Shown piece by piece: positions 38,541-47,610 of a stretch of DNA of 64,000 nucleotides. Position numbers and translations under genes: made by a program. Every line of letters starts with the position of its first letter. Position 1 is the stretch's first letter. The stretch spans positions 186,001 to 250,000 of the forward strand of contig JAKFUV010000009.1 of the NCBI GenBank assembly GCA_021732485.1. The letters run 5' to 3'. Below the pieces are notes generated by a model, which made no database searches, was not told the origin of the DNA, and saw nothing but the letters and a program-made list of their open reading frames with translations. This DNA comes from Hyphomicrobium sp. Lineage in GTDB: Bacteria; Pseudomonadota; Alphaproteobacteria; Rhizobiales; Hyphomicrobiaceae.

Positions 38541-38716
38541 CCTCGAAACCGGCGCCTCCCCATAACAGGCCAGGGTCACGGCGCAAGCGTCACGTTGCAA
38601 CCGTGGCATTCTCTTCGTCGCGGTTCGCGTGTGGCATTTGGCCGACTGATCGTCGCAGTGGCGCCGCCAGACCCCACGACAGGTCATAACTGGCAAGAGC
38701 ATCGAACGTAACGGCT

Positions 38717-39541
38717 TTACGACCCGTTCCGACGGTTCAGCGCACTGTCATAGGGCCAAGTGATAATCTGCGCCGATGCGTGACCGCCGTCGGAGCGATA
38801 CGTCGAGTAGGCATCGAGCGCTTTGATCGCCTGCAGACGCGCGGCGTCGGCGGCATCGAGGGCTGCGGCGCTGGCGCGCGCTGCCGGTGCGGCGACTGCG
38901 TAGGGAATGCCGGCTGAAATAAACATAGCGGTCATCGGCATCTGGCATAGCGACCAGGGCATCGCTGGCATCGACCAGTAAGCCCGGATCATACCCTCCA
39001 TCGTCGCGCTGAAATGCGCTGGATCAAACGCCTTTGAAGGATACTGAAATGCCGCCGCGAATGGGTTCCCCGACAAGCCCGCCATCATTGGCGGCAATCC
39101 AGATGCGTTCATCGTGGGCGCAAATGGAGCGAACCAAGCGGCAAATGGATTTGCAGCCATCGGAAAACCAAAACCCATGCCGAACGGCGCCATACCAAAA
39201 GCTGTCGGCGTGGCGGCCACTGGCGGCGCCGACATCCACGGTGCCATCATCGCCATCAGTGGCATCCACGACACTGGGACGGGATCTAAGCTGGCTGCTT
39301 TGACTGCCGCCGACTGCTTGACGTTGAACATGTCGAACGCCCACTCCCAAGCCTGAAACGGGCCGCCTAGCGCCGCCGCCGGCGGGAAAGCTTGCGTCGC
39401 AGGCGGAGGGGTTGACGCGCGACTTCCGGATTCCGGAATTGACATGGAGGTCGCCGCGTTCAGCACTTGGTCTTGCCAAATCTGGGCCACGGCCAAAGAT
39501 GCTTGCATGCATTCAAACATGGCGTCGCAGGCACCTCGCAT
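38717..39541 (-). CDS. Met/Phe/Pro-rich protein of unknown function
   Basis: 274 residues from ATG 39541 (AGCAGG upstream). N-terminal helix ECMQASLAVAQIWQDQVLNAATS, central ~120 residues very rich in Met, Phe, Pro and Ala (GMAPFGMGFGFPMAANPF), and an Ala/Asp helix near the end (AALDAADAARLQAIKALDAY) before GGHASAQIITWPYD. The helical ends resemble PHA-granule-associated proteins, but this is only a resemblance. No transmembrane pattern or signal peptide is clear. Confidence 0.6.
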   Translation of the reverse strand: MRGACDAMFECMQASLAVAQIWQDQVLNAATSMSIPESGSRASTPPPATQAFPPAAALGGPFQAWEWAFDMFNVKQSAAVKAASLDPVPVSWMPLMAMMAPWMSAPPVAATPTAFGMAPFGMGFGFPMAANPFAAWFAPFAPTMNASGLPPMMAGLSGNPFAAAFQYPSKAFDPAHFSATMEGMIRAYWSMPAMPWSLCQMPMTAMFISAGIPYAVAAPAARASAAALDAADAARLQAIKALDAYSTYRSDGGHASAQIITWPYDSALNRRNGS

Positions 39542-39690
39542 AAAGCGCGCCTGCTGATTGGCGTCATACACGAGGACCAGCTTTCTGTTGCGGCACAACT
39601 ATACCACGAATGCTGCAATGCAGCAAATGCGCGTGAGTCGGTATGTCTAACACCTTGAAAGAAGACGTTATTTTATGATCCAGCACACGA

Positions 39691-40413
39691 TTAACGAGGC
39701 TTAGGCGGCTGCGAGGGTCGTTGACCCACACCACCTTTCGAAGCTCGCGCTACGTCGATCACATCGCTGGGCTTCGCGGTCGTCTCAATGGTGTCACCGC
39801 GCGCGCGGACATCGCTCATCCGTTTTCCTAGGGACGATTTCGGCGTTGTGATTGTCACCGTAGCCACCGCCGAATCGTTCTTCGCCGTATCTTTGACAAC
39901 GATACGCGGCGGTACCGCTGGTTTTGACCATGTGATGTCGGCGGCTGAGCCGCGTGCCGGGCCCGCGACCCGCCCAGCCGTCAGCCAATAGACCAGCCCT
40001 GCGAAAAAGCCAGCGGTCGCGAATGCTTTGAGCGCATAGTTGTTGAGGACAGTTGGCTGGCCCGAGACTTCACTCGAATACTGCGCGGTGAATCCCAGCA
40101 ACGCGATGCCGATGCCGATCAAAAGATAGTACGGCAGGCTGCGGATCGACATCCATTCCGCGATGCCAGTTGCAATCAGCGCAAAGGCAGCGGCGAAAAG
40201 CGCGGAATGAGTGGCCGTGAGCAGTCCCCATACCAGCGTCTGGAGCGCCTTTTCGGGGAACGCTTCAGCGGGGATCTCCATTAATTCTGCCGGGGTCGTG
40301 ACAAACAGCACCGTCACCAAGCCGGCCGTCAAACACGCCAATAGAAACCCGATGCAGACGCGAGCAAATGTTTTGATCAAGCTTTTGCTTCCGCCCCCGT
40401 CTGCTTTCGCCAC
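39691..40413 (-). CDS. Unknown membrane protein with four helices
   Basis: 240 residues from GTG 40413; the frame is closed just upstream and no better start is seen. Four hydrophobic segments within 15-150 (ARVCIGFLLACLTAGLVTVLF, SALFAAAFALIATGIAEW, YYLLIGIGIALLGFTA, AFATAGFFAGLVYWLTAG), then a ~90-residue cytoplasmic tail rich in Thr, Lys and Pro. Possibly a conserved Rhizobiales protein; no function known to me. Confidence 0.68.
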   Translation of the reverse strand: MAKADGGGSKSLIKTFARVCIGFLLACLTAGLVTVLFVTTPAELMEIPAEAFPEKALQTLVWGLLTATHSALFAAAFALIATGIAEWMSIRSLPYYLLIGIGIALLGFTAQYSSEVSGQPTVLNNYALKAFATAGFFAGLVYWLTAGRVAGPARGSAADITWSKPAVPPRIVVKDTAKNDSAVATVTITTPKSSLGKRMSDVRARGDTIETTAKPSDVIDVARASKGGVGQRPSQPPKPR

Positions 40414-40478
40414 CCCTATGGACAGCTCGAAATCCGAATTCTACCTCAATGGCACGAATAGTTTTTAATCGAAACCGA

Positions 40479-41696
40479 TCACTCGCGGCCGACCGAGTCC
40501 GTCGCCCCGGTACTGGCGCGCAATTTCAGGCTTTCTGATTTTAATTGACCGCAGGCTGCGAGAATATCCCGGCCGCGTGGTGTTCGGACCGGGCTCGCAT
40601 ATCCGGCGCGATTGACGACGTCGGCGAACCGCTCGATCGTTTCCCAATCCGAGCACTCATACCGTGTCGAAGGCCACGGATTGAATGGAATGAGATTGAT
40701 CTTGGCCGGAATGCCGGCAAGCAGCCGGACCAGCGCCCTTGCTTCAGCGGCACTGTCATTTATGCCTTTCAGCATGACGTATTCGAACGTGATGCGCTTG
40801 GCATTCGACAGCCCCGGATAATTCCGGCACGCCTCCAATAGCTGAGCAATCGGATATTTTTTGTTGAGCGGCACAAGCTCGTCGCGCAGCGCGTCGTTTG
40901 TGGCGTGCAGCGAAATCGCCAGCATCGTTCCGGACTCGTCCCCCCACCGCGGAATTTCTGGAACCACTCCGGATGTCGACAAAGTAATGCGTCGCTTCGA
41001 GAGCGAAAGACCGTCGCCGTCGGACGCGACATCCATGGCATCGCGCACATTATCGAAGTTGTACAGCGGCTCGCCCATGCCCATCAGCACGACGTTAGTG
41101 ATCTTGCGTTCAGCCGACGGCAGCAGTCGTCCGTCGCCGGGTACCTCGGCGCCGGGCCAGTCACCGATGCGGTCGCGCGCCAACAGAATTTGGCCGACGA
41201 TTTCTTCTGCTTCGAGATTGCGCACCAGCCGCTGCGTTCCAGTATGACAGAACGAGCATGTCAGCGTGCAGCCGACCTGGCTCGAAATACACAGAGTGCC
41301 GCGATCACTTTCCGGGATGTAGACCGTTTCGATTTCCGGGGCCCGCGCATCGCGCCCACGCTGTGGTAGCCGCAGCAGCCACTTGCGCGTGCCGTCGATC
41401 GAGATTTGTTCGCTGACGATCTCTAGCCGGTGGAGAGAATAAAGATCAGACAGCGCCCGGCGAAGATCTTTTGAGACATCGCTCATGTCGTCGAAGCTTG
41501 TGACGCCGCGCGCATAGATCCAGCTCCAAAGCTGGCCACTGCGCATTTTAATGTGCTTTTCGGGCACGCCCGCCGTCGCCAACGCCGTCCGCAGACCCGA
41601 GCGCGTCAGCCCCGCCAACGACGGCTTGGTGGACCGTGCGGTGGTCGCTAGCTCCTGCTGCGCGTCCCGTGGCAGCACGTCCTGTGATTGACCCAT
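40479..41696 (-). CDS. rlmN: 23S rRNA/tRNA (adenine-C2)-methyltransferase RlmN
   Basis: Radical-SAM enzyme methylating A2503 of 23S rRNA and A37 of some tRNAs. 405 residues from ATG 41696. Iron-sulfur cysteines C143, C147, C150 (CTLTCSFC), [16 protein letters not shown] and the C-terminal methyl-carrying Cys in [13 protein letters not shown] 50-residue Arg-rich extension to 41846 is open but does not look coding. It follows hslU on the same strand. Confidence 0.95.
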   Translation of the reverse strand: MGQSQDVLPRDAQQELATTARSTKPSLAGLTRSGLRTALATAGVPEKHIKMRSGQLWSWIYARGVTSFDDMSDVSKDLRRALSDLYSLHRLEIVSEQISIDGTRKWLLRLPQRGRDARAPEIETVYIPESDRGTLCISSQVGCTLTCSFCHTGTQRLVRNLEAEEIVGQILLARDRIGDWPGAEVPGDGRLLPSAERKITNVVLMGMGEPLYNFDNVRDAMDVASDGDGLSLSKRRITLSTSGVVPEIPRWGDESGTMLAISLHATNDALRDELVPLNKKYPIAQLLEACRNYPGLSNAKRITFEYVMLKGINDSAAEARALVRLLAGIPAKINLIPFNPWPSTRYECSDWETIERFADVVNRAGYASPVRTPRGRDILAACGQLKSESLKLRASTGATDSVGRE

Positions 41697-41873
41697 GGCG
41701 GTTCGTCTCTGGCCTATAAAACGCTCGTTTAACGCACTTCTCGCCGCCCGGCCAGCACCGTGCCGCCGCATTGAGGCACGGGTGCCGGCTGAGTTTCCCC
41801 GTGATCGGCCCTCTCGGGCGATCCCGCCAACTGCCGAACGTCTCAACGCGAAACAGCTGCACGGGCGGCAGTG

Positions 41874-43181
41874 CTAAAGGATGAAACGCGACAGGTCGGC
41901 GTTTTTCGCCAATGCTCCGACACGCTGTTTAACATACGCGCCGTCGATCGTGGTGCTTTGGCCGGAGCGATCGGACGCGTCAAACGATACGTCGTCCAAG
42001 ACGCGCTCTAGCACGGTCTGCAAGCGGCGGGCGCCGATGTTTTCGACAGTCGCATTGACCTCCGCAGCCGTGTCGGCCAGCTGATTGATGGCATCCGGTG
42101 TGAACGCGAGCGTCAGGCCTTCAGTCGCCATGAGCGCTACATACTGGGTGATCAAACTGGCGTGTGGCTCGGTCAAAATTCGGCGCAGATCATCGCGCGT
42201 CAGCGCGTTGAGTTCGACACGGATCGGCAACCGTCCTTGCAGTTCGGGGAGCAAGTCAGACGGCTTTGAAACATGAAACGCGCCCGACGCGATGAACAGG
42301 ATATGGTCTGTTTTCACCGGTCCATATTTTGTGGCAACCGTGGTGCCCTCGATCAACGGCAAAAGATCGCGCTGCACGCCTTCGCGCGACACGTCGGCGC
42401 CGCCGCGACTGGAATCGCTGCGTGTACATATCTTGTCGATTTCATCGAGAAATACGATGCCATCGTTTTGCACGGCCGACACGGCTTCTGCGGCGATTTT
42501 ATCAGTGTCGATCAGCTTGTCGCTCTCCTCGCCGATCAATATTTCGAAGCTGTCCTTGACGGTCACGCGCCGGGTTTTCGTGCGTTGCCCCAACGCTTTG
42601 CCAAGCATTTCACCGATATTCACCGTGTTCATCGACGGCACGCCCGGCAATTCAAACATCGGCATCATCGGCCCGGTATCGGACACTTGAATGTCGATCT
42701 CTTTGTCGTTGAGTTCATTGGCGCGCAGCTTCTTGCGAAAACTGTCGCGCGTCGCCTGTGACGAGGCGGCGCCGACGAGTGCATCGAGCACGCGTTCTTC
42801 GGTGGCCTTCTCGGCCTTGGCGCGAACATCCTTGCGTTTGGTGTCTTTGATCAGGGCGATGCCGACTTCGACAAGATCCCGAATGATGCTTTCCACGTCA
42901 CGGCCGACGTAGCCAACCTCGGTGAACTTCGTGGCTTCGATCTTGATGAACGGTGCGCCTGCCAGTTTTGCCAGACGCCGCGAAATTTCCGTTTTGCCGA
43001 CACCGGTCGGGCCGATCATCAGAATATTTTTCGGCAGCACTTCGTCGCGCAAATCGCCGGCCAATTGCTGGCGCCGCCAGCGGTTGCGCAGCGCAATGGC
43101 AACCGCACGCTTCGCATCCATTTGTCCAACGATGTAGCGGTCAAGTTCCGAGACGATCTCGCGGGGCGAAAAGTTGCTCAT
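41874..43181 (-). CDS. hslU: HslUV protease ATPase subunit HslU
   Basis: AAA+ unfoldase of the two-component HslUV protease. 435 residues: Walker [10 protein letters not shown] (57-65), Walker [10 protein letters not shown] domain with Gly/Pro-rich [13 protein letters not shown] region, sensor 2 [10 protein letters not shown] and the conserved C-terminal DLSRFIL that docks into HslV. The start overlaps the acetyltransferase stop by ATGA. Confidence 0.97.
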   Translation of the reverse strand: MSNFSPREIVSELDRYIVGQMDAKRAVAIALRNRWRRQQLAGDLRDEVLPKNILMIGPTGVGKTEISRRLAKLAGAPFIKIEATKFTEVGYVGRDVESIIRDLVEVGIALIKDTKRKDVRAKAEKATEERVLDALVGAASSQATRDSFRKKLRANELNDKEIDIQVSDTGPMMPMFELPGVPSMNTVNIGEMLGKALGQRTKTRRVTVKDSFEILIGEESDKLIDTDKIAAEAVSAVQNDGIVFLDEIDKICTRSDSSRGGADVSREGVQRDLLPLIEGTTVATKYGPVKTDHILFIASGAFHVSKPSDLLPELQGRLPIRVELNALTRDDLRRILTEPHASLITQYVALMATEGLTLAFTPDAINQLADTAAEVNATVENIGARRLQTVLERVLDDVSFDASDRSGQSTTIDGAYVKQRVGALAKNADLSRFIL

Positions 43182-43732
43182 GGTTGGTCGGCATCCAATT
43201 GAAACTGCATGATCAGGACGTCGTGCTTCATGCCGTCGAGGTTCGGCATCGGGCGGAAGCCCGCTTTGAAATAGGCGCGAATGGCCCGGGCATTGTCCAG
43301 GTCAGGATCGATGATGATCGTTCGGTGGCCATCGTTGACGAGCGCCTGAGCGAAGGCCTTGAGAACCGCTGAACCGATCCCTTGTGAGAGTTTTTCGTCC
43401 GGTCCGATCGAAAGATCGACGCCGATGGCATCGATGGGTAGCGCCATGAGCCACGGATGATGGACAGCCCATTGTTCGGTCTGGTGTGGACCTACGTCCC
43501 AAACTTGAATGTACCCGGTCGCCTCGCCGTCGACATGAAAGATAAACGGTCGCGTGCCGTCGCGACCTTCAATCATGTCGCGAATGTAGCCGATCTCCGT
43601 ATCCGGGTCTCCCCACCACTCCTGCCAGTGAGCTCGCGCGATCCAATCGGCGATCATAGGCAGGTCGCGCGCTGCGACGGGGGTGAATTCGACGGTGTCG
43701 ACGGCGGCGGTGGCGGCAAAGGCGCCCTTCAT
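43178..43732 (-). CDS. AAC(6')-type GNAT acetyltransferase between hslV and hslU
   Basis: 184 residues from ATG 43732, which overlaps the hslV stop (ATGA, 43729-43732); its own stop overlaps hslU likewise (43178-43181). Fold motifs: [52 protein letters not shown] (acetyl-CoA loop) and [23 protein letters not shown]. This AacA4-like enzyme is, from memory, usually found at this spot in Rhizobiales. Substrate unknown; resistance need not be implied. Confidence 0.88.
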   Translation of the reverse strand: MKGAFAATAAVDTVEFTPVAARDLPMIADWIARAHWQEWWGDPDTEIGYIRDMIEGRDGTRPFIFHVDGEATGYIQVWDVGPHQTEQWAVHHPWLMALPIDAIGVDLSIGPDEKLSQGIGSAVLKAFAQALVNDGHRTIIIDPDLDNARAIRAYFKAGFRPMPNLDGMKHDVLIMQFQLDADQP

Positions 43733-44292
43733 GCGTCCAGGCTTTCGAGTACGACGTTGCTGTTCGTATACACGCAAATCTCGGCAGCAATCGCCATCGC
43801 CTTGCGCGCGATCGTCTCGGCATCGAGCGGCTGCTCGAACAGTGCGCGCGCAGCTGCCAGCGCATAATTGCCGCCCGAGCCGATGCCCATCACATGCTTT
43901 TCGGGCTCCAGCACGTCGCCATTGCCGGTCAATACGAGCGTCACCTCCCGATCGGCCACGATCATCATCGCTTCCAAGCGGCGCAGATAGCGATCGGTGC
44001 GCCAGTCCTTGGCGAGTTCGACGGCTGCGCGTTGCAGTTGGCCCGGATGCTGTTCGAGCTTCGCTTCGAGGCGTTCAAACAGCGTGAACGCGTCGGCAGT
44101 GGCGCCGGCAAATCCGCCGATCACATCGCCTCGGCCGAGCCGCCGTACCTTTTTGGCGTTGGACTTGATGATCGTCTGGCCAAGGCTGACTTGGCCGTCG
44201 CCAGCGATCACCACCACGCCGCCCTTGCGTACCGTGAGAATGGTGGTGGCGTGCCAGGACGAATCGGCAGCATTTGTGGGCGTATGTGACAT
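43729..44292 (-). CDS. hslV: HslUV protease peptidase subunit HslV
   Basis: Threonine protease, proteasome-beta fold. 187 residues with a 15-residue propeptide; the mature N-terminus TTILTVRK begins at T16. [10 protein letters not shown] and [14 protein letters not shown] are family signatures. First gene of hslV-acetyltransferase-hslU; divergent from hisB with 220 bp between starts. Confidence 0.97.
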   Translation of the reverse strand: MSHTPTNAADSSWHATTILTVRKGGVVVIAGDGQVSLGQTIIKSNAKKVRRLGRGDVIGGFAGATADAFTLFERLEAKLEQHPGQLQRAAVELAKDWRTDRYLRRLEAMMIVADREVTLVLTGNGDVLEPEKHVMGIGSGGNYALAAARALFEQPLDAETIARKAMAIAAEICVYTNSNVVLESLDA

Positions 44293-44492
44293 GGACCAAA
44301 CCTGATTTAAGGGTCGAACAAGGGAGATTCAGGGGCAGCCGCCGCTGGATGCGCGGTCGCGGTCGTGCGAAGTTTGTCGTAGCGGCCGGTGACTGTTAAC
44401 GGACGGCAAACGAAGTCCGTCAGATAACCACCGGCGTGGCGGCACACAAGGCGGCCCCACGCCCTAAAGTACCGCCAAAAGTGCCGCCGATC

Positions 44493-44516
44493 ATGTCCAC
44501 CGGAGACGATCTTTGA
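44493..44516 (+). other. Mini-ORF overlapping the hisB start
   Basis: ATG at 44493 opens a 7-codon frame MSTGDDL whose TGA (44514-44516) overlaps the TTG start of hisB by two bases. The GGAG that would serve hisB lies inside it. It could act in re-initiation, or be incidental. Confidence 0.3.
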
Positions 44517-45109
44517 AACGCCAAGCGACGATCACCCGCAAGACCAAGGAAACCGAGATCACGGCGACCGTCGATCTCGACGGCACCGGCGCCTATGACA
44601 TTCAAACCGGCATCGGTTTTCTTGACCATATGCTGGAGCAGTTGGCCCGCCATGGTCTGATCGACATCGTGCTGCGGGCGAAGGGCGATCTTCACATCGA
44701 TTTCCACCACACCGCCGAAGATACCGGCATCGTGCTTGGTCAAGCCATCGCCAAGGCGCTGGGGGACAAGGCCGGCATCGTCCGCTATGGCGACGTGCAG
44801 CTGCCCATGGACGAAACGCTGACGCGGGTCGCGGTCGACGTGTCGGGCCGCCCCTTCCTGATCTGGAAGGCTGAATTTTCGCGACCCAAAGTCGGCGAAA
44901 TGGATACCGAATTGTTCCGCGAGTGGTTCCAGGCGTTCGCGCAGAATGCCGGCATTACGCTGCACGTCGAAAACCTTTATGGCGAAAACAACCATCATAT
45001 TGCCGAGACCTGCTACAAGGGTTTGGCGAGGGCCTTGCGGATAGCGATTTCGCTCGATCCGCGACAGGCTGGGCGCATCCCCTCAACAAAAGGCTCGCTG
45101 GCCGGTTGA
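44513..45109 (+). CDS. hisB: Imidazoleglycerol-phosphate dehydratase
   Basis: Sixth step of histidine synthesis. 198 residues from TTG 44513, preceded by GGAG with 8-nt spacing; no in-frame ATG is available at this place. Mn-binding motifs [35 protein letters not shown]. Monofunctional, as in alphaproteobacteria. Confidence 0.96.
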   Translation: MKRQATITRKTKETEITATVDLDGTGAYDIQTGIGFLDHMLEQLARHGLIDIVLRAKGDLHIDFHHTAEDTGIVLGQAIAKALGDKAGIVRYGDVQLPMDETLTRVAVDVSGRPFLIWKAEFSRPKVGEMDTELFREWFQAFAQNAGITLHVENLYGENNHHIAETCYKGLARALRIAISLDPRQAGRIPSTKGSLAG

Positions 45110-45201
45110 GGTGGGTAGCGAAGGCGGTCGCCGCTATGGCACTACATCATGGTGCGATTTGCCGGACCGATCATTTGAAACTTATTGAAGGGTCGTTGCC
45201 C

Positions 45202-45651
45202 GTGGTGACTTTCACCGTTCATGAGCCTCCAGCTCCGCCGGCCGATCGGATCGATCGCGCCGATGCTTTGGCGTTCGTCAAGGATGGGTTCTCGTGGCTG
45301 ACGGCTTTTTCGCCGTTACTGGGCTTTGCGCAGCACTCATTGTGGCTGGCGGCAGTCGCATATTTTGTCGCGCTCGCCGCGGTGGTTGCCGTGCTCAATG
45401 CTCTGGGGGTGGACTCAGCGTGGATTGCGCTGCTGGTGACGGCGTTGAACATCTACCTCGGCTTCGAGCTTTCGACGGTCAAACGCTGGACGCTCGATCA
45501 AGGCGGTTGGCGCACGCTTGGCACCGTCACCGGCCGAAGCATCGCTGAATGCGAACGCCGCTTCATGGAGAGCTGGCTGCCAGCCCAACCGGCCATCACC
45601 ACTCAGCGCGACGGTCAAGCCTCATCGCTGCCGTTTGCCGCCAATCGCTGA
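45202..45651 (+). CDS. DUF2628 membrane protein in the his cluster
   Basis: 149 residues from GTG 45202 (GAAGGG upstream); the family normally begins right before xYTVHEPP, here VVTFTVHEPP. A DRADALAFVKDGFSWLTAFSP block is followed by two hydrophobic helices and FELSTVKRWTLDQGGW, ending in a soluble tail. Function unknown; commonly sits between hisB and hisH in Rhizobiales. Confidence 0.85.
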   Translation: MVTFTVHEPPAPPADRIDRADALAFVKDGFSWLTAFSPLLGFAQHSLWLAAVAYFVALAAVVAVLNALGVDSAWIALLVTALNIYLGFELSTVKRWTLDQGGWRTLGTVTGRSIAECERRFMESWLPAQPAITTQRDGQASSLPFAANR

Positions 45652-45701
45652 GCGTTTCTGGACGATGGCCGCCATGCTTATAACGCCGGGTTTCTGACAG
45701 C

Positions 45702-46367
45702 ATGCAGCGTGTCGTGATCATCGACTACGGATCGGGCAATCTCCATTCGGCCGCCAAGGCGTTCGAGCGCGCCGCCATCGATGCTGGCACACCCGCCGCC
45801 ATCGTCGTCAGCCCGAAGCCCGAAGACATCGCTGCCGCCGATCGCGTTGTGCTGCCGGGCGTCGGCGCCTATGGCGATTGCAAACGCGGCCTCGATGCGG
45901 TGCCGGGCCTGCTCGACACGCTCGACGACGTCGTTCGCCGCAAAGGGCGGCCGTTTCTCGGCATTTGTGTCGGCATGCAGTTGATGAGCGAGCGCGGCCG
46001 CGAGTTCCAGGTGACGGATGGATTGGGCTGGATCAAGGGGGACGTGCGGGCCATCGAGACGAATACCGTGCCGCCTGCCACAGCGCTGAAGATCCCGCAC
46101 ATGGGCTGGAATACGTTAAACGTGGCGCGGCCGCATCCGCTGCTTGACGGCATCGCTACCGGACCGACGGGCCTCCACGCCTATTTCGTGCACTCGTTTC
46201 ATTTGGCGGCCACCGAGCGCCGCGTCATCGTCGCTGAAACCGACTATGGTGGAGCGGTGACGGCGATGGTCGCTGATGACAACATCGCCGGCACTCAGTT
46301 TCATCCTGAAAAGAGCCAGATGCTCGGCCTTAAGCTGCTCGCGAATTTCCTGCGTTGGAAACCGTAA
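45702..46367 (+). CDS. hisH: Imidazole glycerol phosphate synthase, glutaminase subunit HisH
   Basis: Supplies ammonia from glutamine to HisF. 221 residues, class I amidotransferase with nucleophile C89 ([10 protein letters not shown]), HFVHSFH-like region around YFVHSFHL, and [10 protein letters not shown] with catalytic His-Glu. Its partner hisF is 4.8 kb away. The last 38 bp overlap the convergent reverse-strand gene. Confidence 0.96.
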   Translation: MQRVVIIDYGSGNLHSAAKAFERAAIDAGTPAAIVVSPKPEDIAAADRVVLPGVGAYGDCKRGLDAVPGLLDTLDDVVRRKGRPFLGICVGMQLMSERGREFQVTDGLGWIKGDVRAIETNTVPPATALKIPHMGWNTLNVARPHPLLDGIATGPTGLHAYFVHSFHLAATERRVIVAETDYGGAVTAMVADDNIAGTQFHPEKSQMLGLKLLANFLRWKP

Positions 46368-46734
46368 TCCGCAGCGGGTTCTGTACTGGCGCAACAACCG
46401 CATGCATGGCCGCGTGCAAGGCATCCCACATCATGCGCGGGGCTGAAAACAATTCCGCTGGCTCCTCGACTTCCAGGCGACCATCCAGCCACGTCAACCG
46501 GCTATTGAGCGACGCTTCCTTGCGGCCCAACTCATGGATGCGAAGTTCGTCGCGGTCATCGAACAGCACCGCGAGACGCTTCTTGATCTGATCGGCGGTC
46601 AGCCAAGTTTTGACGTACCAAAGACCATCGCCGGTGCGGACGTACTGGCTGGCGATGTAAGGGATGGAGAATGAGACGGCCCAGGTATCTTGGGCCGCGT
46701 TCCGAGGCGTGTGGTGGATCAAATAGGTTTTCAT
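46330..46734 (-). CDS. Cas2/SinR-fold-like protein, diverged copy A
   Basis: 134 residues from ATG 46734. The N-terminal ~90 residues align by eye with the copy at 47047: MKTYLI, then [38 protein letters not shown] and LTWLDGRL. This copy has lost the YDL of strand one (HHT instead). The C-terminal 45 residues ([17 protein letters not shown]) are unrelated. Weak ribosome site. It overlaps the 3' end of hisH tail to tail. No CRISPR context; function unknown. Confidence 0.65.
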   Translation of the reverse strand: MKTYLIHHTPRNAAQDTWAVSFSIPYIASQYVRTGDGLWYVKTWLTADQIKKRLAVLFDDRDELRIHELGRKEASLNSRLTWLDGRLEVEEPAELFSAPRMMWDALHAAMHAVVAPVQNPLRITVSNAGNSRAA

Positions 46735-47046
46735 GGGGTGCATCCGGGGCGGGGAGTGGACTGTGATCGGCGGGGGATTTGGGACGAGCGGCGACGCTTG
46801 ACACAACGCGACAACAACCAACACACGGCACTACGGCGGCTCGTAACGGTTCGTTTCTCCTGAATTGGGCCGCAGCAATCACGAAAAAAAGATCATCGCC
46901 GTGCCCTCACGGAATTTTGAATCGCACGCGGCCTAAACGGCTCTCGACATTTGCACTGTGTGGCCACCGGCCAATGCTTGGGCTTTGAACGGGACGGACC
47001 CGCGGGAACGGCGCTTGGGGGGAGAAGTCCGCCCCGCCCAAAGACC
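46735..47046. other. 312-bp gap between the Cas2-like copies
   Basis: No gene supported. Its right end (47011-47036) carries GCGCTTGGGGGGAGAAGTCC then GCCCCG, which recurs in altered form at 47461-47488 on the other side of copy B. Otherwise GC-rich with no terminator seen. Confidence 0.5.
47011..47036 (+). repeat. Direct repeat flanking copy B, left
   Basis: Pairs with 47461-47488: a shared CTTGGG and an identical 12-mer AAGTCCGCCCCG, separated by GGGGAG here and CGGGTTT in the other copy. The pair brackets the gene at 47047-47409. Confidence 0.45.
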
Positions 47047-47409
47047 TCAGCAGGCTTCTGCAAACGGCAATTCGGGTTCGATCGGCTCGGGGGCCGGCGG
47101 CGCCGGGAAGGCGATGATGTTGCTGTCCGGCGAGATATCGAGACCGGCGCGACGCTGACGAAACCACCGAAGCGACGTGTTGGTCAGCGCGGCTTCTCGC
47201 TTCACGGCCTGAATGATCAAGCCATCGTCGTCGCCAAGCAGATCCTTGAGATCGCCCTCGAGTTCGACTTCGTCGCGCTCGGATGCGACGTACCAAGTGT
47301 TGGCCAGCGGCCGGGCCCATTTGTCGCCGAGACCCATGATCATCTGCGCCAGAACGTGCTGGTTCCGGTGGGGCTGGGCGAGGTCGTAAGAGATCAGATA
47401 GGTGCGCAT
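47047..47409 (-). CDS. Cas2/SinR-fold-like protein, copy B (LexA-box linked)
   Basis: 120 residues; GGAG 7 nt upstream of ATG 47409. The first ~85 residues follow the ferredoxin-like layout of SinR/VapD/Cas2-like proteins: strand 1 MRTYLISYDL with a Cas2-type Asp, helix HVLAQMIMGLGDKWAR, strand 2 NTWYVAS, then ELEGDLKDLLGDDDGLIIQAV. A Pro/Glu-rich tail follows. Two alphaproteobacterial LexA-type boxes lie 81 and 139 bp upstream. No cas1, no repeats, so not a CRISPR adaptation protein; activity could be nuclease or RNA binding. Confidence 0.72.
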   Translation of the reverse strand: MRTYLISYDLAQPHRNQHVLAQMIMGLGDKWARPLANTWYVASERDEVELEGDLKDLLGDDDGLIIQAVKREAALTNTSLRWFRQRRAGLDISPDSNIIAFPAPPAPEPIEPELPFAEAC

Positions 47410-47460
47410 GAGGGCTCTCCATCGGGGGGTTGAAGGGTCCGATTACGCCACTATAGACCC

Positions 47461-47488
47461 GGGCTTGGGCGGGTTTAAGTCCGCCCCG
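47461..47488 (+). repeat. Direct repeat flanking copy B, right
   Basis: GGGCTTGGGCGGGTTTAAGT then CCGCCCCG; shares CTTGGG and the exact AAGTCCGCCCCG with 47011-47036. It ends two bases before the first LexA-type box. Confidence 0.45.
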
Positions 47489-47489
47489 T

Positions 47490-47504
47490 GAACATAGATA
47501 GAAC
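47490..47504 (-). promoter_or_regulatory. LexA (SOS) box 1
   Basis: GAAC-ATAGATA-GAAC on plus, i.e. GTTC-N7-GTTC on the coding strand of copy B, an exact match to the alphaproteobacterial LexA consensus. It lies 81 bp before the ATG at 47409. Confidence 0.75.
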
Positions 47505-47547
47505 ATGCCACGAATCACCGCAGTTGTCCAGTCAAGGTTCCAAAAAT

Positions 47548-47562
47548 GTTCTTGTCTGGTTC
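47548..47562 (+). promoter_or_regulatory. LexA (SOS) box 2
   Basis: GTTC-TTGTCTG-GTTC, a second exact GTTC-N7-GTTC, in inverse orientation to box 1, 43 bp away. Together the flanks form AGAACAT ... ATGTTCT symmetry. The two could load LexA dimers cooperatively in front of copy B. Confidence 0.7.
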
Positions 47563-47610
47563 TTCCCCTGTTTTCCACCGGGGACATGGGCAGCGGATGT
47601 GCCGCTCGGC

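Noticed and set aside
46330-47409. CRISPR-Cas adaptation module
   Set aside because: Only Cas2-like folds are present; no cas1, effector genes or repeat-spacer array.
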